50,997 nucleotides of DNA, taken from contig CATNCP010000019.1 of NCBI GenBank assembly GCA_950096615.1, forward strand, positions 1-50,997. Direction: 5' to 3'. Of the stretch, positions 1 to 7,488 are shown piece after piece. Numbering within the stretch: the stretch's first letter is position 1; the number at the start of each line of letters is the position of its first letter. The notes beneath the pieces were generated by a model, which was not told where the DNA came from, did no database searches, and was given only the letters and a program-made list of their open reading frames with translations. The translations under genes were made by a program, and so were the position numbers. This DNA is from an uncultured Kangiella sp. (lineage in GTDB: Bacteria > Pseudomonadota > Gammaproteobacteria > Enterobacterales > Kangiellaceae).

Positions 1-228
1 CAGCCCGATTTGAACACGTCTGGCGGTCAAAAACTCGATCACCTTGGCTTTATCATGAATAACGCCGATGAAGTGGACCAGTGGTTCGATTTTCTAAAGC
101 ATCACGGCGTACAGATGCTCACAGAGCCACGCCGCCACCGCGACGGCGCGACCAGTTTCTATTGCATGGATCCGGATGGGAATAGGGTGCAGATGATTCA
201 TCATCCGCCTATTGTTAATAGCCTCTAG
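1..228 (+). CDS. VOC/glyoxalase-like protein, C-terminal part
   Basis: The reading frame is open from the left window edge to the TAG at 226-228, so only the last 75 residues are visible and the true start lies outside. The residues read like the second half of a vicinal-oxygen-chelate domain: a DHLGF motif opens a beta-alpha-beta unit, and near the end FYCMDPDGNRVQ matches the usual F-x-DPDGN-x(2)-E/Q ending of glyoxalase/dioxygenase folds. The final metal-ligand position, often E, would be the Q of RVQM. The substrate cannot be told from this part. A TTG at 10 is in frame but is not a credible start because the frame continues upstream. Confidence 0.7.
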   Translation, partial: QPDLNTSGGQKLDHLGFIMNNADEVDQWFDFLKHHGVQMLTEPRRHRDGATSFYCMDPDGNRVQMIHHPPIVNSL

Positions 229-254
229 CTTCTGATCGTCAGCAATGCTTTGTT

Positions 255-313
255 AAAACAGTATTCGAATGTGCTCACGTACTTCAGTACGTTCCGCACT
301 CTTATACTGTTTT
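255..313. repeat. 59-nt nested inverted repeat (REP/MITE-like hairpin)
   Basis: AAAACAGTAT (255-264) is perfectly complementary to ATACTGTTTT (304-313). Inside it lie GTGC/GCAC and ACGTAC/GTACGT around a TTCA loop, so the whole 59 nt can fold into one interrupted hairpin. It sits 26 nt after the VOC stop. The tract after it has only four T, so it is not a strong intrinsic terminator. Long intergenic hairpins of this style are often repeated in gammaproteobacterial genomes, which is an inference here because no second copy was seen in the window. A smaller hairpin, TAGCT/AGCTA, follows at 328-341. Confidence 0.6.
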
Positions 314-413
314 GCCGCGCCTTGCCTTAGCTCAGTAGCTAGAATGATTCACCGCTAGAATAATTGAGTTAAAAGAATTATCAAAAAAATTAACAAGGAA
401 AAGGAGATTAAGT

Positions 414-1073
414 TTGAAGAAAATAATAGTGTTAATGTTAGGAGTTGCTTTAATAGCTGGAGTAACCGTTTTGTTAGTCAAGCCAAAGGAAGCCAGTAAA
501 GAGGCAGAGCAAACAAAAAACAAAGTGGAGATTAATGCGGCTACGGATGATAAAGCTTCGAGTTTTATGCCCAACTCTAAAACCTCAAGTAATAATCGTA
601 AGACAACTAAACAAGACCGTTCTAGTGATCAGCAAGAAAGGCTATATACAAAAGAAGAGTTGGATGCTGCCGTGAGCAAAGCAGAGGTCGAGATGGCAGA
701 AAGGGTGTTGAGAGATACTGTGTCGCAGGAAGAAATCACAGAAACGGTTGACTCAGTCGTCGACGCTTTTGCAGGAAGCATCTCAACACCTGAAAGTGAC
801 ACCACTCAAGCGACAATTAACAATTATATTCATGACAATGGTGTTTACGACAAACTGGTTGAAAAGGGTATTATGTTTTCAGGAGTCGAGTGTCGAGAAG
901 CCGCTTGCAAGCTAGAGTTTGAAGTTAACGATACTGATGATAATTTAGAGCGCAGAATGCCAAAAATGATGTCGATCTCCCAAGAATTAAGTGAGCTCGA
1001 AACAGTTAGAGGCAAAGAAGCAATTATCACTAATGATTTTGAAGGCAGAAGACTACATTACTATTATTACTGA
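414..1073 (+). CDS. Membrane-anchored protein with C-terminal Cys-pair domain ending HYYYY
   Basis: Start TTG at 414 is chosen because AAGGAG lies just upstream (about 401-406) and the product then begins MKKIIVLMLGVALIAG, a Lys-led hydrophobic helix that is a signal anchor or signal peptide. Residues 25-75 are polar, Lys/Ser/Glu-rich and probably disordered. The C-terminal about 80 residues form the conserved part: an N-G-V-Y-D-K-L segment, then GVECREAACKLEF with two Cys four residues apart, an acidic stretch and the final HYYYY. A paralogue at 1519-2133 has the same layout. The family is not recognised. The Cys pair would suit a disulfide in the periplasm. The gene is AT-rich compared with the haem and aro genes, which hints at an accessory island. 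Confidence 0.75.
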   Translation: MKKIIVLMLGVALIAGVTVLLVKPKEASKEAEQTKNKVEINAATDDKASSFMPNSKTSSNNRKTTKQDRSSDQQERLYTKEELDAAVSKAEVEMAERVLRDTVSQEEITETVDSVVDAFAGSISTPESDTTQATINNYIHDNGVYDKLVEKGIMFSGVECREAACKLEFEVNDTDDNLERRMPKMMSISQELSELETVRGKEAIITNDFEGRRLHYYYY

Positions 1074-1139
1074 TTAGGAATGAATAAATTCAAAAGTAAT
1101 TATATTTTAACTGTACAAAAGGACACAAAAAATATCTAG

Positions 1140-1173
1140 GAAAAATCAAAGAAATAAATTATTATGATTTTTC
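1140..1173 (+). terminator. Possible terminator after the first HYYYY gene
   Basis: GAAAAATCA (1140-1148) pairs with TGATTTTTC (1165-1173) across a 16-nt loop, and the 3' arm is T-rich. The stem is AU-rich and the loop long, so its strength is doubtful. It lies between the first HYYYY protein and the small Cys-rich gene. Confidence 0.35.
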
Positions 1174-1207
1174 TTTCTGTATAGATGGAATTAAGGAGAT
1201 AAATTAA

Positions 1208-1423
1208 ATGCAGAATTTAAGGAAAAAACTACTCTTGGCTTTGGGTTTACTTATGGCATCATCTGCCGTTTATTCTGAAGTAAGAACTTGTACTAGAGCA
1301 GGCAACGTAGAGGTGTGTGAAATCTGTGACGGTAATAAATGTGTAGTGATTGTTATTGAGTTACCGGATATTCCTATCGAACCAATCGATCCCATAGATA
1401 TTGGTCCTCCACCTAAACCGTAA
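1208..1423 (+). CDS. Small secreted Cys-rich protein
   Basis: This 71-residue protein starts at an ATG preceded by TTAAGGAGAT about 7 nt upstream, a strong ribosome binding site. Residues 1-23 are a clear signal peptide (NLRKKLLLALGLLMASS, cleavage near VYS-E). The mature part of about 48 residues has four Cys in a CT(x)nCEIC(x)nC pattern, a short hydrophobic VVIVIEL strand and a Pro/Ile/Asp tail ending GPPPKP. The fold suggests a tiny disulfide-bonded periplasmic or exported peptide. No family is recognised. It sits between two paralogous Cys-pair proteins, so a shared role is possible but unproven. Confidence 0.7.
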   Translation: MQNLRKKLLLALGLLMASSAVYSEVRTCTRAGNVEVCEICDGNKCVVIVIELPDIPIEPIDPIDIGPPPKP

Positions 1424-1461
1424 TTTGATAGTTAAGGAAGAAGTTATATACTTGGAATGTT

Positions 1462-1493
1462 TAGGCTACATAAATAATGTTTTATGTAGCCTA
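1462..1493 (+). terminator. Strong 13-bp hairpin, likely terminator
   Basis: TAGGCTACATAAA (1462-1474) and TTTATGTAGCCTA (1481-1493) are perfectly complementary around a 6-nt loop. It lies 39 nt after the small Cys-rich gene and 25 nt before the GTG of the next gene. The T-tract after it is poor (TATTCGTTT), so it could instead be a processing or stability element. Confidence 0.5.
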
Positions 1494-1518
1494 TATTCGT
1501 TTAAATAGGGAGAATCTT

Positions 1519-2133
1519 GTGAAAAAATCAACCTATCTTTTACTATTAATAGTAATGTTGCTAGGGATTACTCTAGCGTTTACACAAAGCGGTGATAATA
1601 GCGAAGAGAGAAAAGTTAGAGCCACAGTAAGTGAGCGTTCAGAAGTTAAAAACAAAGCAAACGAACAGAGTAAAAAACAGCCTAAACCCTATAAACAGGA
1701 AGTTATAGACTCTCAAGAAAATTTAAATGGTAAGACTGAAGGTAAAGAAGTTGAGGTCTCGCGAACAAAGCAGATTTTAGAGCAAGTAGTTCCAGAGGGC
1801 GAGGCTGCTAGGAGAGTTGATAGTACTGAAAGGGGTTTTCTAAACTCAAATCAGACTGCACAAAGTGTCCAATTTGAAACTGAAATATACAATAGTATTT
1901 ATGAAAAAGGGATTTACGATAATTTAAAACAGCAAGATCTCATATTCAATAAAGTTGAATGCAGGAAGGCGGGATGCAAGCTTGAGTTTAACTTTGAAGA
2001 TGATTCTGATGAAAAAGCTTTATCAAAGAAGCGGCTGATAATATTTGCAGAGCTTAGAAAGCTAGAAAAGTTGAAGGATAAACAAGCTGTTTCAAATACT
2101 GATAATAACACTATACATTATTACTATTATTAA
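1519..2133 (+). CDS. Second membrane-anchored Cys-pair protein ending HYYYY (paralogue)
   Basis: The GTG at 1519 is preferred to the in-frame ATG at 1477, because AGGGAG lies 6 nt before it and because the upstream ATG falls inside the hairpin at 1462-1493. The 204-residue product starts MKKSTYLLLLIVMLLGITLAF, a membrane anchor or signal peptide, followed by a Lys/Glu/Gln-rich linker to about residue 110. The C-terminal domain aligns by eye with the protein at 414-1073: EKGIYDNL, then VECRKAGCKLEF with the same C-x4-C pair, an acidic helix and terminal HYYYY. The linkers are unrelated, so the domain and the tail are what is conserved. Function unknown. Confidence 0.75.
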   Translation: MKKSTYLLLLIVMLLGITLAFTQSGDNSEERKVRATVSERSEVKNKANEQSKKQPKPYKQEVIDSQENLNGKTEGKEVEVSRTKQILEQVVPEGEAARRVDSTERGFLNSNQTAQSVQFETEIYNSIYEKGIYDNLKQQDLIFNKVECRKAGCKLEFNFEDDSDEKALSKKRLIIFAELRKLEKLKDKQAVSNTDNNTIHYYYY

Positions 2134-2152
2134 TAATAAGTACCGAAGAGTT

Positions 2153-2184
2153 TAACGAAAAAGCACATCTTTCGTTAGTTTTTT
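2153..2184 (+). terminator. Rho-independent terminator
   Basis: TAACGAAA (2153-2160) pairs with TTTCGTTA (2170-2177) around a 9-nt loop and is followed by G and six T. It ends the HYYYY/Cys-rich island on the plus strand, before the convergent minus-strand gene at 2234. Confidence 0.75.
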
Positions 2185-2233
2185 GAAAGGAATACTTTAG
2201 GTGATTTAGTTTATGAGGTAATGAAGGTGATCT

Positions 2234-2659
2234 TTAAGGCTGCTCTTTGGTAATACCATCCCAGCCCGAACGATCCCAGACTTTCTGCACGCGTGCCCAA
2301 GTTTCATCTGTCATGCGATTTTGCCAAACGCCTGCCAGTAGAGATGCAAATTTGGGATCTTCTTTGGCGCGATTCTCGACATTGACAATAAATCCTTCAT
2401 TGTTGGTGGCAAGGTAATCTTCAAGAGGACCTGCTGCTAAAACGGCGAGAACTGATATTGGAGGATCTTTGTGTAGTATAGTTAAAATGATATCCCAAAG
2501 TTGATCGGGAGCATGAACGGTAAGTGATAAAATTAAGTCATCTGCCCATGAATAGGGTGATTCGTCTAAAGCAGGAAGCTGATCAAGTTCATAATCAAAT
2601 GGTTGTTCATTTTCCTTTATAAAATCGTGAGCAATAATTTCTAACTCTATTTCTGTCAT
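2234..2659 (-). CDS. DUF6869-like protein of unknown function
   Basis: A 141-residue acidic, soluble protein without signal peptide or membrane segment. Visible features are an N-terminal helix (EIELEIIAHDFIK), a PYSWADDLI segment, a Leu/Ile-rich DQLWDIILTIL helix followed by LAAGPLEDYLA, and a Trp-containing C-terminal half (GVWQNRM, WARVQKVWD). Helix followed by AAGPLEDLL is what I remember of the DUF6869 family, which has no assigned function; that family call is tentative. It starts 14 nt after the aroE stop on the same strand, so it is probably the last gene of an nhaC-aroE-unknown transcript. Confidence 0.6.
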   Translation of the reverse strand: MTEIELEIIAHDFIKENEQPFDYELDQLPALDESPYSWADDLILSLTVHAPDQLWDIILTILHKDPPISVLAVLAAGPLEDYLATNNEGFIVNVENRAKEDPKFASLLAGVWQNRMTDETWARVQKVWDRSGWDGITKEQP

Positions 2660-2673
2660 AAGTCGGAGCTATT

Positions 2674-3462
2674 TTATAGCTTGATAGTTGATGTATACGG
2701 ATATTTCCCAGTCCAAAGTCCAAAGGATTCTGCACCTTGCTCAATTAACATGCCTAGCCCATGAAATTGGTGGTTGGTATGCGGTTTTGCTGCGTCTAGA
2801 AATAATCCTGCTTTGTCACCATAGTTGAGGTCGTAGGCGACGGCGTTGTCGGCTACTGTAATTTGATCTAAGAATTTGTCGGCGTTAAAACTGACGGAAT
2901 TGACGATGAGATCAACCGCGATAGATTCTGAATAGAGCTCAATGGTGCCCAAGTGAGACAGGTCTTTTGCCAGCTGCTCGGCTTTGCTTTGAGTTCGATT
3001 GATTAAGTAAACCTCGAAGCCGTCGAGCAATAGTGACTGGGCGATACAGCGAGCGACACCGCCTGCACCAAGTAGCACAGCACGTTTGTTTTGGAAGTCG
3101 ATGCTGTGTTCTTTTTGTTTGGCGTATAGGTCACGTAAGAAGCCCATGCCATCGGTGCTGTCGCCAAGAATGCCCTCGGGGGTGTAAACCAGTGTATTAA
3201 CGCTGTTGGAGTCTTTGGCGCGATCCGTAATTAAATCTGCGTAGTTTAAAGCGTCGAGTTTAAAAGGCGCTGTCACATTTAAGCCTTTACCGCCACTTTG
3301 AAAGAAATCATTCAGCACGCGATTAAAACCTTTGGTGCTTGGGCAGTATTTAGAATACACAATACTAATACCGGTCTGCTTCGCAAACTGCTGATGCAGC
3401 TGTGGCGACATGCTGTGTGATATTGGGTTACCGACGACCCCGTAGCGTAGTGGTTTACTCAT
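2674..3462 (-). CDS. aroE: Shikimate dehydrogenase (NADP+)
   Basis: AroE reduces 3-dehydroshikimate to shikimate with NADPH in the cytoplasmic aromatic amino-acid pathway. The 262-residue length is slightly short of the usual 270 or so. Visible motifs are GNPISHSMSPQ near the N-terminus (substrate pocket), GLNVTAPFK with the catalytic Lys at about 64, a VNTL loop, a DSTDGMGF segment carrying the catalytic Asp, the Rossmann motif LLGAGGVAR with NRT downstream for the NADP phosphate, and GMLIEQGAESF near the C-terminus. It lies 19 nt after nhaC and 14 nt before a DUF6869-like gene, so all three are probably cotranscribed. The usual N-T-D before G is S-T-D here, a mild substitution. Confidence 0.95.
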   Translation of the reverse strand: MSKPLRYGVVGNPISHSMSPQLHQQFAKQTGISIVYSKYCPSTKGFNRVLNDFFQSGGKGLNVTAPFKLDALNYADLITDRAKDSNSVNTLVYTPEGILGDSTDGMGFLRDLYAKQKEHSIDFQNKRAVLLGAGGVARCIAQSLLLDGFEVYLINRTQSKAEQLAKDLSHLGTIELYSESIAVDLIVNSVSFNADKFLDQITVADNAVAYDLNYGDKAGLFLDAAKPHTNHQFHGLGMLIEQGAESFGLWTGKYPYTSTIKL

Positions 3463-3481
3463 AGTTTATAAAAAAAGCCAT

Positions 3482-4840
3482 CTATTGAATTAGACCAGAA
3501 ATAATATATAAAACGACGCTGATACCACCAGCGGTTAGTGCGTAAGGTAACTGGGTTTTAACGTGATCGAGTAAGTCACAGCCGGCGGCTAACGACGAGA
3601 TCACGGTGGTGTCAGAAATTGGTGAAGCGTGGTCACCAAACACGGCGCCACCTAATACCGCGCCAAGCACAAGGCTTGGTGATATCCCTAGAGCAAGAGC
3701 TAGTGGGATGGCGATAGGAATTAAAATACCAAAAGTCCCCCACGAAGTGCCTGTGGTGAAAGAAATAAAGCCTGCTAAGACGAATATTAGCGCCGGAATT
3801 AACCATAGCGGTATAAAGTCGCCCACTGCTTGCGCGACGAATTCACCGGTTTTTAAGTCGCCCATGGCTGAGGATAGCGCGAAAGCCAATAAGACCAAGG
3901 TCACTAACGGCAATAAGTTGCCGAGGCCTTTAAATGATTGCTCCATCAACTCTTTGGTGGGCTTTTTAGCATCGAAACGCAGCAAAGCAAACGCTAACAA
4001 AGTGGATAATATTACCGACCATAATACGGATTCGGAGCCCGAACCTTTGCGTAAATCGCCATCACCAGTAATAAACATAAAGACTAAAATGCTGACGACC
4101 ATAAAGACTAACGGCAAGAGCATGTAACGCTTTTTTGTGGATTCAGGTAGCGATCGCTCAACTTCTTCGGTTTTCTTAAGGTTTTGTTCCATGGTGCGCA
4201 TGGGGCCATGGACTTTAGTGCTAAGCACGGTATAAAGCACGATAATTAAGGTCACAATCGCGTAGAAATTGAGGCCGATACTGCCGAGCATGACTCCTGT
4301 TGGATCTGTGACAGACGTTTCTTCGACATAACCTAAGATCGCGGCACCCCAGCCGTTTAGCAGGATCAAGACGCTGATCGGGGCACAGGTGGAATCAATA
4401 ATGTAGGCCAGCCGTAAACGGCTCATTTTGAATTTATCGAATAATGCTTGAGACGATAGACCAGCGGTTAGGACGCTCATGTTTGTGTCGATAAAGATAG
4501 AGCTGCCGAGGATCGTTGGTAACATGCCCGCTTTACGTTGGTTATTGACTAAGCTGCGTCGAGTGAGCCAGTCAACAAATGCGGTGACCCCACCTGAGAT
4601 TTTGATCAGCTGGATCAGCGCGCCAATAAGTAAGCTGAACATCAGGATGCGGGTGTTGTAGGCGCTAGAAAAGACGTTAATAATACGCTCAACCGTGTCG
4701 GTGAAAGCGTAAACTGGATTGCCGCCTACAATAATCAGGGAGGCGGTGAAGATAGCCAGCAAAAGGGCGACTGTCACTTCGCGCTTCCAGATAGCGAAAA
4801 TAATGGCCACGATGGGCGGTAGGATGCTTAACCAGCTCAT
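3482..4840 (-). CDS. nhaC: NhaC-family Na+/H+ antiporter
   Basis: A 452-residue polytopic membrane protein with roughly eleven to twelve hydrophobic segments, starting MSWLSILPPIVAIIFAIWKREV. NhaC-superfamily signs include GGVTAFVDWLTRR, LGSSIFIDTNMSVLTAG, the SFTTGTSWGTFGILIPIA segment and GDHASPISDTTVISS near the C-terminus. Such proteins exchange Na+ for H+ across the inner membrane, and some family members are malate/lactate antiporters, so the exact substrate is uncertain. It leads an apparent operon with aroE and a DUF6869-like gene and diverges from yheV. A small inverted repeat lies just upstream at 4858-4875. Confidence 0.85.
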   Translation of the reverse strand: MSWLSILPPIVAIIFAIWKREVTVALLLAIFTASLIIVGGNPVYAFTDTVERIINVFSSAYNTRILMFSLLIGALIQLIKISGGVTAFVDWLTRRSLVNNQRKAGMLPTILGSSIFIDTNMSVLTAGLSSQALFDKFKMSRLRLAYIIDSTCAPISVLILLNGWGAAILGYVEETSVTDPTGVMLGSIGLNFYAIVTLIIVLYTVLSTKVHGPMRTMEQNLKKTEEVERSLPESTKKRYMLLPLVFMVVSILVFMFITGDGDLRKGSGSESVLWSVILSTLLAFALLRFDAKKPTKELMEQSFKGLGNLLPLVTLVLLAFALSSAMGDLKTGEFVAQAVGDFIPLWLIPALIFVLAGFISFTTGTSWGTFGILIPIAIPLALALGISPSLVLGAVLGGAVFGDHASPISDTTVISSLAAGCDLLDHVKTQLPYALTAGGISVVLYIISGLIQ

Positions 4841-4857
4841 AGTTTTGTCGTTTTATG

Positions 4858-4875
4858 TTAGACTAGCCTGTCTAA
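4858..4875. promoter_or_regulatory. Inverted repeat in the nhaC/yheV divergent promoter region
   Basis: TTAGAC (4858-4863) and GTCTAA (4870-4875) form a 6-bp repeat with a 6-bp spacer, 18-35 nt upstream of the nhaC start in the 92-bp region shared with yheV. The size and position suit an operator for a dimeric regulator. No family can be named, and a chance repeat is possible. Confidence 0.3.
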
Positions 4876-4932
4876 GCACTCTTCTTTGTAAGGGTCGAAA
4901 AAGCACCTTATAGCAATCGGTCAACAAATTCA

Positions 4933-5130
4933 ATGAGCCATAAAACCACCCAAAAACGCTTCGTCGCTGGCGCTCGCTGCCCAGAGTGTAAAGAGATGGA
5001 TACTATCGTGTGTTATTACGAGGATGATGTGTTTGTACGCGAGTGTGTCGAGTGTGATTTTAGCGAAACAATAAGCAATGAGGATGAGCCGGCTGCCAAG
5101 CAACAAATCATCAGTATCAAAGAATTATAA
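4933..5130 (+). CDS. yheV: YheV-type small zinc-ribbon protein
   Basis: A 65-residue protein with two CxxC knuckles: CPEC at about 18-21 and CVEC at about 37-40, separated by MDTIVCYYEDDVFVRE. This is the layout of the YheV/DUF2387 family of putative metal-binding proteins found across Gammaproteobacteria. An N-terminal basic stretch (KTTQKRFVAGA) precedes the first knuckle and an acidic tail follows the second. Function is unknown; in E. coli the gene sits beside prlC, unlike here. It is divergent from nhaC and stands alone. Confidence 0.85.
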   Translation: MSHKTTQKRFVAGARCPECKEMDTIVCYYEDDVFVRECVECDFSETISNEDEPAAKQQIISIKEL

Positions 5131-5212
5131 TTGCCCTAATTTACGAAAACTATCTATTCAAATTGTAATAATTACACCATAATAATGAGCTTTAAATCTT
5201 TGAGCTCTTCAC

Positions 5213-6184
5213 ATGTTAAAGTTGATGGGTTTAGGAATACTTTCCGGTGTATTCTTTAGTGCAACCTTTGTACTGAATGAGGCAATGAGCGCGGCTGGCG
5301 GTCATTGGCTTTGGTCTGCTAGTCTTCGTTATGGCTTTGTCATTATATTCTTAACCCTGTTTCTTTTAATACGAAGTGGTGTGTCCTACCTAAGAGAGAT
5401 GACGCGGCTGTTATTAGATTATAAAAGCTTCTGGATCATCACTGGCACCATCGGCTTTGGTTTCTTCTACTTGTTCCTATGCTATAGCGCTGATCACACG
5501 CCTGGCTGGATTATTTCCGCAACGTGGCAATTTACATTGGTCGCGGCTTTAATCATTTTTGGGCTTCTGGGTAAAAGCTCCCATCCTTTGGTCTGGGTCT
5601 TCGCTATTGTCATTTTTTCTGGGGTGGTGTTGGTTAATTTGAGTCACCTGCACACCATGACGTCGGATCAACTGATTTATGGCGCTGTTCCGGTATTAAT
5701 CGCGGCTTTTTGTTATCCATTGGGTAACCAGATATTGTGGGAAGCGAAGTATGGAACGCATAAGCGAATCCCTCATATAAAAAGTCGGTTATTGAATGAT
5801 GTGTTCGCAAAAATATGGCTTCTCTCGGTTGGCACATTACCCTTGTGGCTAATATTGATCGCAGTCGTGCAGCCACAGCAGCCATCAGTTGGGCAGCTTA
5901 CCAGCACTGCAATTGTGGCGCTTTTGTCAGGGGTTATTGCGACGGGTTTGTTTATTATGGCTAGAAATAAGGCAGCTAACACCACGGAAATTGCGGCAGT
6001 TGATGCGACTCAAGCATTTGAAATACTGTTTGTGATAATTGGTGGCTATGTATTGCTTGATTCTGAACTACCGAATGTTGTGTCTTCAGTCGGCGTTTTA
6101 TTGATTGTAATTGGGTTGGGACTGTTCATGAAATATCAAAAGTTAGAACCAAAACCCAAAATTCCAACCGATAAAATGATTTAA
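5213..6184 (+). CDS. DMT-type multidrug-resistance-like efflux transporter
   Basis: A 323-residue inner-membrane protein with about ten hydrophobic helices (first: LKLMGLGILSGVFFSATFVL). The duplicated EamA-like layout, the early GHWLWSASLRYGF segment, the HTPGWIISATWQFT region and the late ALLSGVIATGLFIMARNKA and VDATQAFEILFVIIGGY segments fit the 'multidrug resistance efflux transporter' branch of the drug/metabolite superfamily (EmrE-like Pfam family). The substrate is unknown. There is no clear ribosome binding site before the ATG at 5213, and a 5-bp hairpin (GAGCT/AGCTC, 5187-5207) lies just upstream; the ATG at 5225 is an alternative start. It is monocistronic and closed by the terminator at 6214-6243. 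Confidence 0.75.
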   Translation: MLKLMGLGILSGVFFSATFVLNEAMSAAGGHWLWSASLRYGFVIIFLTLFLLIRSGVSYLREMTRLLLDYKSFWIITGTIGFGFFYLFLCYSADHTPGWIISATWQFTLVAALIIFGLLGKSSHPLVWVFAIVIFSGVVLVNLSHLHTMTSDQLIYGAVPVLIAAFCYPLGNQILWEAKYGTHKRIPHIKSRLLNDVFAKIWLLSVGTLPLWLILIAVVQPQQPSVGQLTSTAIVALLSGVIATGLFIMARNKAANTTEIAAVDATQAFEILFVIIGGYVLLDSELPNVVSSVGVLLIVIGLGLFMKYQKLEPKPKIPTDKMI

Positions 6185-6213
6185 ATAGTACTATTTGACG
6201 AGTGCTAATGAAT

Positions 6214-6243
6214 AAAAAAGGCGGTTAATAAACCGCCTTTTTT
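6214..6243. terminator. Bidirectional Rho-independent terminator
   Basis: AAAAAAGGCGGTT (6214-6226), loop AATA, AACCGCCTTTTTT (6231-6243): a perfect 13-bp stem whose ends give U-runs on both strands. It separates the exporter gene from the convergent haem operon, whose last gene hemY stops at 6262. Confidence 0.9.
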
Positions 6244-6261
6244 GCATTAATTGTAAAGCTG

Positions 6262-7488
6262 TTAATCTTGCTCAGTTAATTCCGAAGCTATGTCATAGTT
6301 TTTAGCTGGCTTAACTTCATTGGAAAGGCCCTGATAATATGCTTCCTGCTCTTGTATTGGGTGGCCAAGTTCACGATAAGCTTGTCCTAAATAGTAATGG
6401 GCTTCGGCGGTGGGCTTCTGCTCAATACTTTTTTCCAAATAACTTTTAGCTTTACCCCAAAGCTGTGCTCTTAATGACAACTTACCTAGTGTGGTTAATA
6501 AGGTCGTGTTGTGTGGTTTCTGCTTAAGCCAAGTTTCAGCAGTGGCAAGGGTTTTCGACGGTTCCTGGCTTTCGATCATGCCGTAAAGCTGGGCTAAAGG
6601 TTCTTGCCACTGTTGCTTCATGGAGTCTTTGATATGCAGTTCAAGTTGATCGTATTGATGGTGATCGGCCAAGATGTCCGCATAAGCCAACTGAGTTTGT
6701 GGGCGCTTGCGGACGTTTTTAGGCAGCTTTAACCATAAGTCATTCACCGCAGGCAAACCTTCTCGCTGGGCTTTAACACTAAGCAGTTCAGCCCAGGCAA
6801 TGACTTCAATATCATCGATGCGTTCAGGGCTATAAACACGGTATTTGCGCAGCTTGGGAAGTAATTCTAAGACCTTTTCCCACTCCGAAAGGCGTGTGTA
6901 GAGTTGGTGCAAGAGCTTCAAAACATACGGGTGATGCGGCGACATGTCGCGTAAATGACTCAGTGTTGCCAGAGCTTGCTCGAACTGGCGGTGCTGAATT
7001 TGCAGTTGAGCTTGTGTAAGACCTATGGCTATATGAGCATCGGGTTGAGCTTTAGCCGCGGCCTGTAAGTACTGGTCTCGACTTTTATCATCGTCCTGTT
7101 CTTGCGCGGCGCGAGCAGCGGCAAGGAAGTTGATAAGCTTTGTGTCGCGGAACTTTGAACCCTTTATAAGCAATTCTTCTGCCGTTTTCCAGTGACCTTC
7201 CGCTAAAGCAATCATGCCATCAATCGTTTGTTGGCGGGCTTTACGTAAGTTTCTATCGCCAAACCAGCCCACCGTAATGTTGCTAGTCTTCAGCAAATAG
7301 CGGATGAGTAGCCACAGCATCCATAAGCCAAGGAGGGATAGTAAGACTAAAGCGATGGCAAAATTATTCTTAAATTCGATAGCCGTTTTATCGAGTAAGA
7401 TGTAGGTAGAGCCCGGAACATTGCTGATCAGCGGGCCTAATATTAGTCCACCAAATAGCGCGATAAGGATGATCCATTTCAATTTCAT
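6262..7488 (-). CDS. hemY: HemY, TPR-containing inner-membrane protein of the haem operon
   Basis: A 408-residue protein with two N-terminal membrane helices (KWIILIALFGGLILGPLIS and FAIALVLLSLLGLWMLWLLI) followed by helical repeats of TPR type facing the cytoplasm (ANATLLTTLGKLS-like repeats and YYLGQAYRELG near the C-terminus). This is the gammaproteobacterial HemY that accompanies hemCDX, thought to act in porphyrin metabolism as a scaffold; it is not the protoporphyrinogen oxidase also called HemY in Bacillus. It overlaps the hemX stop by 4 nt (ATGA), indicating translational coupling. The bidirectional terminator at 6214-6243 ends the operon. Confidence 0.9.
   Translation of the reverse strand: MKLKWIILIALFGGLILGPLISNVPGSTYILLDKTAIEFKNNFAIALVLLSLLGLWMLWLLIRYLLKTSNITVGWFGDRNLRKARQQTIDGMIALAEGHWKTAEELLIKGSKFRDTKLINFLAAARAAQEQDDDKSRDQYLQAAAKAQPDAHIAIGLTQAQLQIQHRQFEQALATLSHLRDMSPHHPYVLKLLHQLYTRLSEWEKVLELLPKLRKYRVYSPERIDDIEVIAWAELLSVKAQREGLPAVNDLWLKLPKNVRKRPQTQLAYADILADHHQYDQLELHIKDSMKQQWQEPLAQLYGMIESQEPSKTLATAETWLKQKPHNTTLLTTLGKLSLRAQLWGKAKSYLEKSIEQKPTAEAHYYLGQAYRELGHPIQEQEAYYQGLSNEVKPAKNYDIASELTEQD

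Noticed and set aside
1477-1518. Upstream ATG start for the second HYYYY protein
   Set aside because: It falls inside the 13-bp hairpin and lacks an RBS; the GTG at 1519 has AGGGAG and opens a normal signal anchor.
3606-4127. 173-codon open frame on the plus strand inside nhaC
   Set aside because: It is antisense to conserved membrane segments of nhaC and its product is a Lys/Asn/Pro-rich shadow without motifs.
5187-5207. GAGCT/AGCTC hairpin before the DMT exporter, considered as a riboswitch-like element
   Set aside because: Only five base pairs and no further structure; it is too small to support a regulatory RNA call.
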